Assembly: GCF_001469025.1 (NCBI RefSeq)
Contig: NZ_LNIZ01000008.1
Location: forward strand, 37,150 to 101,149
DNA length: 64,000 bases
Reading direction: 5' to 3'
Source: Trueperella bernardiae
Lineage (GTDB): Bacteria > Actinomycetota > Actinomycetes > Actinomycetales > Actinomycetaceae
Part shown: positions 42,185-50,986 of the stretch, in pieces
Numbering within the stretch: the stretch's first letter is position 1
How the letters are laid out: each line of letters opens with the position of its first letter
Made by a program: the position numbers and the translations under genes
Notes under the pieces: model-generated
The model's input: only the letters and a program-made list of their open reading frames with translations
What the model was told of the DNA's origin: nothing
The model's database searches: none

Positions 42185-45100
42185 CTACCGCCTGCGCGCG
42201 TAGCGCAGGAACGTCACACCGAGTGCCATCGCTCCCGCAGCAACGACCATGAGCGGGACGTCTGCGCACCTGTCAGAGGCAGGGGCTTATCCGGCTTGGG
42301 TGTCGGCGTGGGAGTGGGCGTCGGGTCAGGCGTCGGGTCAGGCGTCGGGTCCAGCTCGGCCGTGTTCGTCACGATAACCGAGTAGTTCTCGCCAACCTTA
42401 TCCACAGCCACCTCCGAGGTGAAGTCCTCCACCTCGTCCTCGGCATCCTTCCACACCTTCTTCACGGTGAGCTCGACCGGGGTGAGCACCACGAACTGGG
42501 CGGACGTGCGCATGCGCATCTTCGTATGGTCGGCGCGCCCCACGGCCTTGTTCACGACGACGTCTCTCGACTTCGCGTCCTTCAGCTCCGTCTTCACCGT
42601 GATGGTCTGGGTGTCGCTGTATGGGAAGTCGGCCTTCGTGACCACGCGGATCGCGGTCGCGTTCTCCTGCACGCCCTTGGTCCACATGTCCGAGGGCTCG
42701 CCGGTCTTGCCGTTCACCTTGGCGTTCGGGTCCTCATCGATCGTGAAGGCCTCGGCCGTCGTGCTGTAGACGGTCGCGCCTTCCCCTGCCTCGGCACCCT
42801 TCACTACCAGCGTGCCGCTGAACTTCGAGCCCTTGTCGTCGCCGTCGTAGGGCAGCACATCGATGACGTCGGTGACGGTCGACTTCTCCGGGTCCTTTGA
42901 GGTCAGATCAATGGTCCAGGTGTTCGCCGCGACACCGTTGGTCAGGGTGTCGACAACCTACTTCTCCACATGCTTCTTGATGGAAGTGTAGCCGGCTCGC
43001 GGCACCGTCACCTTGACCTCAGCGCGGCGCGAGTTGCCCTGGCTCGAAGCGACCACGGTGTTGGTGAACACGGCACCTGCCTTGGCGTCCTTCGGCATCG
43101 TGGCCTTGTAGTTGATGGTGTACGGGTTGTTCTTGAGCACGTCAATATTAGGCACGACGTCCTCAACCGTCCAGGTCAGCACCTGGCGGCCCTCCGCGTC
43201 CTTCGAGACCGTCGGCTCGGTGGCGGCACTACCTTCCACATAGGTCATGCCGGGCGCGAGGGTATCTTCGATCACCACGGTATCGTTCGGCATGTTCGCG
43301 ATCTCGGACTCAAGGCCAAAGCGGATGGTGTAGTCCGCCTCGTCGCCGGGGCCATATTCAGGCTGAGCGACATCCTTGGCGACCACCGGCAGCGAGCCGA
43401 CCACGCGTAGCAGGTCACGGCCCGGGCCGGTGTAGGGGTAGCGGACGCCGTCGGTAAGGACGCCGGGCGAAGCGTACTGGGCATCAATCACGTCGCCGTC
43501 TTCAAAGGTGGTGCGGTCGTAGTAACGTTTCGCAGGCAGGTCTAACTCCCATCCCGCATCATAGATGCCCGTCCAGGGAACCGATGTCCAAGTCCACACG
43601 TCATCGCCGATCTGGACGTCATCGTGAATACGCTGCTCGACCACCAGGTAGAAAAGCGACTGCGGCAGACTCGACAGATAACTATTCTCACGGGAAACAC
43701 GGACTTTGACGGCTTTCACCGTCGACAGATCAGCGGGCCTTGTATAGGTCCACCCGTCCTTCTCATCCGTACCCTCGTCGCGTCTCGTCTCGACGGTACC
43801 GCATTCAAACAGGTTAGGATCTTTGACCTCGCCCGTGTAGTAGAGGATCTTGAGCTCCTCTACCGGATCACCGTAATACACATTCGGCTTGGCATCTACA
43901 TCGGCCACGACGCGCGCATCCACGAAGTCGACACGCTCCGTATCGGGGTGTTGCACACCCAGGCGTCCGCCGTTGCCTCGGTGCGTTGCGGCACAATGCC
44001 AGACACCGACATCACGGTCGCACCCTTGGGCGCCCGCGAAGTATCCGACCAACCGATGCCGGGGTAGGCCTTCGGGTACTGCGAGGCTACCACCCAGGCG
44101 CCTGTCCAGTTACCGCGGACGATCGGAGTGCGGTTCTGATTGTTCGACGCGTCCTCAACCGACTCGGAGCCATCTGCAGCGACGTAGGTGGGTGTCGACG
44201 CTTTCAGCGTCACATTCGTGTTGTCATTCGCGTTATTACCGCTCCGCACATAGGGCACCTTCACGCGAAGCTCGCCGGCGGCGATCACCGAGTTCGGATA
44301 GTTCGGCTTCACCTGCGGCAGGCGCACACCGTTCGAGTCGAAGTAAGGACGATCACCGGAGTAATCGAGGTCCGAGAGCGTCAGGCGGAAGGTATTGGTA
44401 TCCGGGTCCACCAGTTCGAACTTACAGGTGGGGAAACGCGCGGTCTGATTCGCGGGGAAGCCGTCGGCCGAGTAGGGGTAGCCGGAGTGCACGCGGTCGA
44501 TCGGAGCACACGCAACATCCTGCAGCGTCACGCGCTCGTTGCGCACACCGTTAATCGTGATGTCGTAGCTGACCTCCGACGGGCCCTTGGAGGACCCCGC
44601 CGAGTGCACCAGCGAGAAGGGGAAGTTCAGGTCCTGGAAGTTGGGGTCCACGGCCGTCAACGACGACGGGCCCGCCGTCAAACTTCGCATCCATGATGAA
44701 AGGCGCGATGATCGGGATCTCGGGCAGTGTAGCCTCAAGGCCACGGAACTGCGCCTTGGCCTTCACGTTTGATCCTGCCGGGCCGTCCATCTCGACACCC
44801 GAGAGGACCATTTGGGCGGTGCCCTGGTCGCGCGTGCCGATGTCGCAGGTCAACGTGCAGGCGTCTTCAGACAGCGCCGACTTACCGGCATCGCCACTCA
44901 GACACTGGCTCGGGATCTCGCCAAAATGAGCATTCTCCACTGTCACAACCAGCAGGTTGTCGGTGGTCGGTTCGTTTCCAGGGGCGGGGGCAGAATCGTT
45001 GATGTCCATCCACCAGATCATCGACAACACGTCGAGCCCGGAGGTCACCTGTTCCGGTTGGTTTTTCCATTGGACTTCGATTTCGTAGGCCTTCGTGCCG

Positions 45101-45228
45101 CCAGCGCTCTCTTCCTCGCCGTCGAGCGCGAAGCTCACCCGCGGGAACACCAGGAGCATACTGACCGTGAAGGCAAACAGGGCGAGCACTCATAGACGCA
45201 CATGCGACTTCAACCAAGCTAGATCCAT
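42185..45228 (-). pseudogene. Decayed LPxTG-anchored surface protein (DUF11/isopeptide-repeat type)
   Basis: A broken gene for a surface protein of about 1000 residues. In order: signal sequence (MDLAWLKSHVRL-stop-VLALFAFTVSMLLVFP), N-terminal domain, DUF11/isopeptide-type repeats (DEADYTIRFGLES, VIEDTLAPGMTYVEG) and a D/P/T-rich wall-spanning stretch ending PLPLTG. Five lesions: TGA at 45190-45192 (codon 13), extra G near 44670, one missing C near 43945, TAG at 42958-42960, and an extra GC at about 42264. After removing the last, LPLTG is followed by a hydrophobic helix (VPLMVVAAGAMALGVTFL) and RYARRR, a full sorting signal. Neighbouring genes show no frameshifts, so sequencing error alone is unlikely. 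Confidence 0.88.
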
Positions 45229-45417
45229 CACGACGATGACAAGTCCTTCCTTTTCCAACAATCAGAAACGCAAGCACTCATCGGTGACCTCATCGTCTCA
45301 CCGGGGCAATCCTACAGGCGCTCGCCACGTGCACGAAGCACAAGCCTATTAAACCAAAGACTACCCCCGCGACGTTTCACACTAGCCAAACCGGACCTCA
45401 CATTCGGCAGTTCCGGC

Positions 45418-46122
45418 CTAGGAAATCAGCCGGCGGACCGTGTCCGACGCCGGGCTCTCGCGTAGCTCGTCGGCCGTGCCGAGCTGGATGAGGCGGCCGT
45501 CCTCCATGACACCGATGAGGTCGGCGACGTTGAAGGCCTCGTCGCGGTCGTGGGTCACGTAGATCGCAGTGGCCCCCACGGCGGACAGGATCTCCCGCAG
45601 TTGGGTGGATAGGCGTGTGCGTAGGATGCGGTCGAGCGCGGAGAGCGGCTCGTCGAGCAAAATTAGGTCGGGGCGCGGGGCAAGCGAACGGGCGAGCGCC
45701 ACGCGCTGGGCTTGGCCACCAGACAGCGTGGAGATCGGGCGGCCGCCATAGTCGGGCAGGCCCACCAGCTCGAGTAGCTCGGCCACGCGCTCGTGCCGCT
45801 CGGCCTTAGCCACCTTTTGCACTTCGAGCCCGTAGGCGATGTTGCCCTCAACCGACCGGTGCGGGAAAAGCTGGCCGTCTTGGAACACCATCCCGATGTT
45901 ACGCAGATGGACCGGCACCCCGGCCAAATCGCGCCCGCCGAGCGACACCTCGCCCGTCGCCGGCTCCAGGCCCGCCACGGCGCGCAGCAACGAGGACTTC
46001 CCCGAGCCAGACTCACCCAGCAACGCCAGGATCTGGCCGGTCTGCAGCGTCAGCGACACGCCGTTGACCGCGTGCACCGGCGGCTGATCGTAGGACAGGT
46101 CAAGGTTGACGAGTCTCAGCAT
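45418..46122 (-). CDS. thiQ: Thiamine-type ABC transporter ATP-binding protein
   Basis: A 234-residue ATPase. Walker A LLGESGSGKSSLLRAVAG, signature LSGGQAQRVALARSLAPRPD, Walker B LILLDEPLSALD, H-loop IYVTHDRDEAF. The family is the Fe(III)/thiamine/spermidine group; the TPP riboswitch upstream makes thiamine the likely substrate. ATG 46122 (MLRLVNLDLSY) is chosen over the longer frame. Third gene of the operon. Confidence 0.85.
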   Translation of the reverse strand: MLRLVNLDLSYDQPPVHAVNGVSLTLQTGQILALLGESGSGKSSLLRAVAGLEPATGEVSLGGRDLAGVPVHLRNIGMVFQDGQLFPHRSVEGNIAYGLEVQKVAKAERHERVAELLELVGLPDYGGRPISTLSGGQAQRVALARSLAPRPDLILLDEPLSALDRILRTRLSTQLREILSAVGATAIYVTHDRDEAFNVADLIGVMEDGRLIQLGTADELRESPASDTVRRLIS

Positions 46123-46159
46123 TCTCTCTCCTTCACTCGCACCTAGAAGGCACTTGCAC

Positions 46160-47782
46160 CTAGAACGCACCCCGGGTGCCGCTTGGCCGCACCAGGTCGG
46201 TGACGAACATGATCACGCCCGTGAGCCCTGCCAGGATCACGGACCCGGCTAGCGCCATCCCATAGTTGTCGACGCCCGGCCGGCCCAGCAGCTTCGAAAT
46301 GAGCACGGGCAGCGTCTGGTAGTCGGGGCTGGCCAGGAAGGATGTGGCCCCGAACTCCCCCAGCGAGATCGCGAACGCGAACCCGAAGGCGATCCCCAGC
46401 CCGCGCGCCATGATGGGCAGGTCGATGGTGGCGAGCACGCGCGCCGGGCTCGCGCCCAGCGTGGCGGCGGCCTCCCGCATCCGCGGGTCGATCGCGCGCA
46501 GGATCGGCACGAGCGAGCGCACCACCAGCGGCAACGCCACCACGGCCTGGGCTAGCGGCACGATCAGCCCGGTCGGCACGGACTGCACGCGCCCCCAGGT
46601 GACGAGGAAGCCAAAGCCCACGGTCACGGCCGAGATCCCGAGCGGCAGGAGCACGACGCCGTCCAGCACCCGCTGCCCCGTACGGACGAGGCGCGTGCGA
46701 GGCCGGCGTGACAGCGCGAAGGCGAGGATCACGCCGACCACCAGCGACAGCGTCGCCGCATCGAGCGCAATTTTCACCGAGTGGTCGAGCGCGTCAAGAA
46801 TAGAGGTGCCACCGGCGAAGCCGGCGCCGGGCTGAGCCAACACCCGGTAGTTGTGCAGGGACCACTGGCCCTGCGAGCGCAACGACCCGGCCAACAAGCC
46901 CAGCAGCGGCGCCGCCAGGAAAACCAACACGGCCGCGGTCACCACCATCGCCGGAATGGCCGCGCGCGTGGGCCGCTTCGCCGGCCGTTGCGTCACGTCC
47001 AACGCGCGCTCCGTCCGCGCCGACAGCGCAGTGGACACGATCAGCGCCACCACCACAATCACCAGCTGCAACACGGATAGAACGGCCGCGTGCCCCAGGT
47101 CGAGGTAGGCGGTGGACTGGACGTAGATCTCCGACTCCAACGTGCCGTACCCGGGCCGGCCCAGGGTCTGGACGATACCGAAACTCGTGGAGCAAAACAG
47201 GAAGACGAGCCCACCACCCGCCGCGATCGACGGCCCAAGCTGTGGGAGCGTCACCGTGAAGAATGCGCGCGCAGGGCTCGCGCCGAGGGTGCGGGCGGCG
47301 TCGGTGAGATCGGCGATCCCCGCCCACATCGACCCCACCGTCCGCACCACCACGGCGTAATTGAAGAAGACCATCGCGGCCACCACGGCCGCCGTCGTCT
47401 GGCCAAGCCCAAGAAAGCCGAGCGGGCCGGCGTCGTCGAGCAGCGCACGGAAGGCCACGCCCACCACCACGGTCGGCAGCGCGAAGGGAGCCGTGGCGAA
47501 CGCGCGCGCCACCCGCGCCCCCGGGATCTTCAGCCGGTAGAGCACGTAGGCGCCCGGCACGCCCAACACCACGGAGATCGCGGTAGCCGCGAGCGCCATG
47601 CCGAGCGTCTGCCCGACAATCCGCCACGTCCGCCCCTGGCCGAGGACCTCGCCAAACATGGCCACGTCTCCCAGGCCCATGCTGAGAATGCGCCCCACGG
47701 GCCAGAGGAAAAAGAGGATGAGGAAGAGCGCTGGCACTGCCAGCGCTGCACCCCACCCCAGGTGGGCGACTCTTCCTCTCAC
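46160..47782 (-). CDS. thiP: Thiamine-type ABC transporter permease, two fused domains
   Basis: A 540-residue membrane protein with two binding-protein-dependent permease domains and about 12 helices. Each domain has an EAA-type loop: DAARTLGASPARAFFTVTLP in the first and EAAATLGASPARVLATIDLP in the second. The fused form is usual for ThiP. GTG 47782 starts 3 bp after the thiB stop, so it is coupled to it. Confidence 0.87.
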   Translation of the reverse strand: MRGRVAHLGWGAALAVPALFLILFFLWPVGRILSMGLGDVAMFGEVLGQGRTWRIVGQTLGMALAATAISVVLGVPGAYVLYRLKIPGARVARAFATAPFALPTVVVGVAFRALLDDAGPLGFLGLGQTTAAVVAAMVFFNYAVVVRTVGSMWAGIADLTDAARTLGASPARAFFTVTLPQLGPSIAAGGGLVFLFCSTSFGIVQTLGRPGYGTLESEIYVQSTAYLDLGHAAVLSVLQLVIVVVALIVSTALSARTERALDVTQRPAKRPTRAAIPAMVVTAAVLVFLAAPLLGLLAGSLRSQGQWSLHNYRVLAQPGAGFAGGTSILDALDHSVKIALDAATLSLVVGVILAFALSRRPRTRLVRTGQRVLDGVVLLPLGISAVTVGFGFLVTWGRVQSVPTGLIVPLAQAVVALPLVVRSLVPILRAIDPRMREAAATLGASPARVLATIDLPIMARGLGIAFGFAFAISLGEFGATSFLASPDYQTLPVLISKLLGRPGVDNYGMALAGSVILAGLTGVIMFVTDLVRPSGTRGAF

Positions 47783-47785
47783 GCG

Positions 47786-48799
47786 TTAGCGGCCTTCGCG
47801 CAACGCAGACCATTCCTTCTGCCAGGTCTCACGGTTCTCCGCCACTTTCTTCGGGTCGGGCGTGAGCGAGTTCGCGGGGCGCTGGGCGTAGGTCTCCCAC
47901 TCGGCCGGCAAGGCGACGTCGGCCACGGGGTACATGTACATCGTCTCCGGGATCTCGGACTGGACCTGTTCGGAGAGCATGAAGTCGATGAACTTCTCTG
48001 CGCCCTCGGCATTCTTCGCGCCCTTCACGACGCCGGCGTACTCGGTCTGCGCCACGCAGGTGCCGGGCACGTTGACGAAGGCGCCCTCACCGTAAGCGGG
48101 CGAAGAGGCGTAGGACAGCACGAGCGGGAAGGCACCCTTGCCGTCGGCAGCGGAGAAGTCGGTGTAGAAGGCGTCCGACCAGGAGTCAACCACCTTGGTG
48201 CCGTTGTCGAGTAGGTCGGTCCAGTACTGCTTCCAGTCATTGCCCGCCTCCTCGATCGTGCCCACGAGGAACGCCAGGCCCGGGCTAGAGGTGACCGGGT
48301 TCGTCACCACCAGCAGGTCCTTGTACTCCGGCTTGGTCAGGTCCGCGAACGACGTCGGCAGCTCCAGTCCGTGCTCCTCGAAGTAGGCCGCGTCCGCATT
48401 GAGGCAGACGTCGCCGTAGTCGATCGCGGTGAAGTCGCCAATGCGGCGGTCCGCGCCCGGGTCCGAGGCCGGGGTATACGGCGCGATGACGCCCGCGTCC
48501 AGCGCGCTCTGCGCGGAGAAGTTATCGATGCCGAACACGGCGTCGACAGTGGGGTTGTCCTTGTTGAGGATGAGCTGGTTGAGCACCATGCCGGCGTCAC
48601 CGGGGGCGGTGGTCTTCAGCGTCATGCCCGTCTCCTTCTCGAAGGCCGCCTTGGCCTCGTCGGAGATCGAGAACGAGTCGTGGGTGAGCACGGTGACCGT
48701 GTCGCCCGTCGTCTTTGCCTGGTCAACGGCCGAGCATGCGGCCATCGTCGCGGTGAGCGTGGCGCCAAGCGCCACAACGAAAAGGCTCTTCGTCTTCAT
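47786..48799 (-). CDS. thiB: Thiamine-type ABC transporter substrate-binding lipoprotein
   Basis: A 337-residue lipoprotein. Signal MKTKSLFVVALGATLTATMA ends in the lipobox AAC (lipid on Cys21). The mature part (VTVLTHDSFSISDEAKAAFE, DAVFGIDNFSAQSAL) is typical of the TbpA/ThiB family, as are VTSSPGLAFLVGTIEE and PGTCVAQTEYAGV. ATG 48799 follows GGGAGGAAAA. The gene lies directly behind a TPP riboswitch, so it is repressed when cellular TPP is high. It delivers thiamine or its phosphates to ThiPQ. Confidence 0.9.
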   Translation of the reverse strand: MKTKSLFVVALGATLTATMAACSAVDQAKTTGDTVTVLTHDSFSISDEAKAAFEKETGMTLKTTAPGDAGMVLNQLILNKDNPTVDAVFGIDNFSAQSALDAGVIAPYTPASDPGADRRIGDFTAIDYGDVCLNADAAYFEEHGLELPTSFADLTKPEYKDLLVVTNPVTSSPGLAFLVGTIEEAGNDWKQYWTDLLDNGTKVVDSWSDAFYTDFSAADGKGAFPLVLSYASSPAYGEGAFVNVPGTCVAQTEYAGVVKGAKNAEGAEKFIDFMLSEQVQSEIPETMYMYPVADVALPAEWETYAQRPANSLTPDPKKVAENRETWQKEWSALREGR

Positions 48800-48844
48800 T
48801 TTTCCTCCCATGTGTTCGGGAGGGCCCGGGCGCACCCGGGGAGA

Positions 48845-48932
48845 GCTCGACTTCCTTCGCCGGTGCTAACCGGAGCAGGTTCGAGGGTCTGCGTTTCCGC
48901 ACTCTCAGCGCATGTGCGCTCCCCTGTCGTAC
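48845..48932 (-). promoter_or_regulatory. TPP riboswitch (THI element)
   Basis: On the minus strand CGACAGGGGAGC opens P1/P2, then the conserved GCTGAGAGTGCGG, ACCCTCGAACCTG, CTCCGGTTAGCACCGGCG and AAGG follow. These match the TPP aptamer blocks (GGGG, CUGAGA, ACCCU, GAACCUGA, CUGGAUAAUGCCAGCG). It sits 46 bp upstream of thiB, so translational control by ribosome-site sequestration or early termination is expected. Confidence 0.93.
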
Positions 48933-49006
48933 GCCTTACCGTACCAAATCGCCCACGACGACGTCGACCACGCCCGCGCCGCCCCCGCGGGCGCCTGCTA
49001 TCGCAA

Positions 49007-49101
49007 ATGCGGCACTAAACTGACAGATGCGGCACTAAATAACGGTAAAGTAGTGCCGCATCTTGCCGAGTAGTGGCGCATCTTGCCGAGTAGTGCAGCA
49101 T
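49007..49101. repeat. Phased array of five 11-bp motifs (family C)
   Basis: ATGCGGCACTA occurs at 49007 and 49027; the reverse orientation TAGTGCCGCAT at 49051, then TAGTGGCGCAT at 49071 and TAGTGCAGCAT at 49091 (one change each). Starts are 20, 24, 20 and 20 bp apart, about two helical turns. The three right-hand copies share the spacer CTTGCCGAG. The array lies upstream of the thi riboswitch and past the end of the DUF4235 gene; no coding sequence overlaps it. Confidence 0.85.
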
Positions 49102-49146
49102 CTGCGTCCGAAGGCCCGAGAGGGCGAGGGCGCGAGAAGGGGAACG

Positions 49147-49386
49147 TTACGCCCCGTACCACTCCGCGGCTTTGCGCTTGAGCGCAGTGGACACCACGGC
49201 CGACACCACGGCGGTGACGGCGGTGAAGACCACGACGTCGCGCATCGGCATCTGCATCATCTCCGCCTCGTCAGTGGGACGCTGCTTGCCCAGTCCCTTC
49301 TCCCACACCTGGTTGACCACCAAGTTCGACGCCGCGCCGGCCGCGCCAGCGATTCCGACCGTGATCAGTTTCCAGCCGATGTTCAT
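49147..49386 (-). CDS. DUF4235 membrane protein
   Basis: A 79-residue protein. It has two predicted membrane helices: WKLITVGIAGAAGAASNLVV and FTAVTAVVSAVVSTAL, joined by a hydrophilic loop (EKGLGKQRPTDEAEMMQ). It matches the DUF4235 family of small actinobacterial membrane proteins with no known function. ATG 49386 is preceded by GGAGGAAC. It precedes nothing on its strand but the array and the thi operon. Confidence 0.85.
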   Translation of the reverse strand: MNIGWKLITVGIAGAAGAASNLVVNQVWEKGLGKQRPTDEAEMMQMPMRDVVVFTAVTAVVSAVVSTALKRKAAEWYGA

Positions 49387-49530
49387 TGTTCCTCCAAAAA
49401 CCTAGTTGGTCTCATCTTAGTCTCTGGCCAGCGCGTTCGCCCGGGCAGGCGGAATTGTCTGCGGCCAGGACCATTCCAGCCACCAGATCCTGCGGTCAGA
49501 TCCGGCAGCCAGATCCGTCGGGCGGCGGAC

Positions 49531-49890
49531 TCAGCCGTGGTCGTCGCCAACAGTCATGTCCTCGCCGAGCTCGTCGATGATCAGCGCGCTCTTGTCGATC
49601 CGGTCCGTGCGATACCCCGCCCGCGACATCATGTGCGCCGAGATCGGCGCCGTAATCAGCTGGAAGCCGATCACCAGCATCATCGTCCACGTCATGGTCG
49701 CACTGCGCACGATGAGCGAGACCCCCACCATCAGCATGATGAGCGAGAACGTCTGCGGCTTGGTGGCCACGTGCTGGATCGCCAGCAGGTCGCGGAAGCG
49801 GAACACTCCGATCGCGGCGATGAGGGTAAACAGTGAGCCTGTGACGATGAGAGTGATCCCCACCCAGTCGGCGATTTGTGCCCAGTTCAC
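49531..49890 (-). CDS. mrpG: Mrp Na+/H+ antiporter subunit G
   Basis: A 119-residue, three-helix membrane subunit: GITLIVTGSLFTLIAAIGVF, RFRDLLAIQHVATKPQT (the conserved GxxRFxDxxxRxHAxTK-type block), FSLIMLMVGVSLIVRSA. It ends in an acidic tail. Last gene of mrpACDEFG, overlapping mrpF in ATGA form. Confidence 0.92.
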   Translation of the reverse strand: MNWAQIADWVGITLIVTGSLFTLIAAIGVFRFRDLLAIQHVATKPQTFSLIMLMVGVSLIVRSATMTWTMMLVIGFQLITAPISAHMMSRAGYRTDRIDKSALIIDELGEDMTVGDDHG

Positions 49891-50324
49891 GGCTGCCTCC
49901 CCTCTTCGACGACGCCCGAGCCGTCAGCCGCGCCATTTCGCCCAGTAGCGCCCTGCGCGACGTCATTCAGCCCACCGACGCCGCTCGGCCCAGCCACGCC
50001 GCTCTGCCCGGGGGCGTTCGGGGCGGCACCCCGCCGGGCGTCGTCGCGGCGCTCGGGGTAGCGCTTGGCCACCCCGGGGGTGATGAAGCGGGCGAGCGTG
50101 GTCGAGCCGACGAAGCCGACCAGGGCCAGGGCCACGAACAGGGCGAGTAGGTCCTCGCGGCGGGTGAGCGCGGCGAGAAGGGCCACCGCGCCGATGACCA
50201 CCGAGGTCATGACGTCAAGCGCCACCATCCGCTCCAGGGCCGTGGGCCCGCGGAAGATCCGCATGAGCACCAGCAGCGACGCGATAAATAGCAGCGCCAT
50301 GCAGAATCCGAGAACGTACGTCAT
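49887..50324 (-). CDS. mrpF: Mrp Na+/H+ antiporter subunit F
   Basis: A 145-residue subunit. Residues 1-90 form three helices with the conserved RIFRGPTALERMVALDVMTS motif. The C-terminal 55 residues are hydrophilic and rich in Gly, Ala and Arg (VAKRYPERRDDARRGAAPNA), longer than usual for MrpF. Overlaps mrpE and mrpG by 4 bp each. Confidence 0.92.
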   Translation of the reverse strand: MTYVLGFCMALLFIASLLVLMRIFRGPTALERMVALDVMTSVVIGAVALLAALTRREDLLALFVALALVGFVGSTTLARFITPGVAKRYPERRDDARRGAAPNAPGQSGVAGPSGVGGLNDVAQGATGRNGAADGSGVVEEGRQP

Positions 50325-50986
50325 GAGCTCCCCTCCCGGACCTCGCGCGGCTCACCCGTGGCCGGCGCGTAGGGGACGGGCAGGCGCCCGTAGCGGCGGG
50401 TGGGGCCGGGCACGTAGCCGGCGTCGACAAGCTCGTCGTGCGAAGCGAAAGCCCGCAGCACCCGTTCCTCGAGCTCGAGCACGGTGCGGTGCACGCCCTC
50501 CACACCGCCAGCCAGCTCGGTGTCGAACACGTGGACGTAGAGCGTGCCGCTCACGCGGTGCGCCTCGACCACCACAGAACCCGGCACTAGCGCCGTCATG
50601 CCGGCGATCGTGGCGAGGTAGACGTCGGAGTGGGAGCGCAGGTGGACGCGAATGATCGCGGCCTGCGGGTGCTTGCCGCGCAGGATGAACGCGGCGATCT
50701 GCGCGGAGGAAATGACGATGTCGATGAGGAAGCGCGCGACCAGCACGACGACGGCGATGGGCCGTGACCGCCCGTCGAACGGCGTGTAGGGGAAGGGCGC
50801 AACGGTGGTGATCCCGAGCGCCACAATGAGGCCGGCCAGTACGTTGCCCGCCGAGAACTCGCCCCACAGCAACACCCACACCGCAGTCAGCCAGGCGAGC
50901 ATGCCCACCGAGGCATGCGGGAAGCGGCCAGGGCGGCGGGCGACGCGGTAAATGGCGCGCGCGGATGGCGTGTAGTCGTTAGCCAC
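50321..50986 (-). CDS. mrpE: Mrp Na+/H+ antiporter subunit E
   Basis: A 221-residue subunit. TM helices at the N-terminus (MLAWLTAVWVLLWGEFSAGN) and ARFLIDIVISSAQIAAFIL are followed by the conserved soluble domain: ATIAGMTALVPGSVVVEAHR, TLYVHVFDTE. Its start overlaps the mrpD end by 8 bp. Confidence 0.92.
   Translation of the reverse strand: MANDYTPSARAIYRVARRPGRFPHASVGMLAWLTAVWVLLWGEFSAGNVLAGLIVALGITTVAPFPYTPFDGRSRPIAVVVLVARFLIDIVISSAQIAAFILRGKHPQAAIIRVHLRSHSDVYLATIAGMTALVPGSVVVEAHRVSGTLYVHVFDTELAGGVEGVHRTVLELEERVLRAFASHDELVDAGYVPGPTRRYGRLPVPYAPATGEPREVREGSS

Noticed and set aside
42185..45228. Programmed frameshifting or stop-codon readthrough in the surface protein gene
   Set aside because: Five different lesions of four kinds, including two stops, without slippery-site or pseudoknot context; decay is simpler.
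45229..45417. Possible small gene between the surface-protein pseudogene and the thi ATPase gene
   Set aside because: Short open frames only, without ribosome sites or family resemblance.
49007..49101. CRISPR array
   Set aside because: Repeats are 11 bp, partly inverted, with a 20-bp period; no cas genes and no unique spacers.
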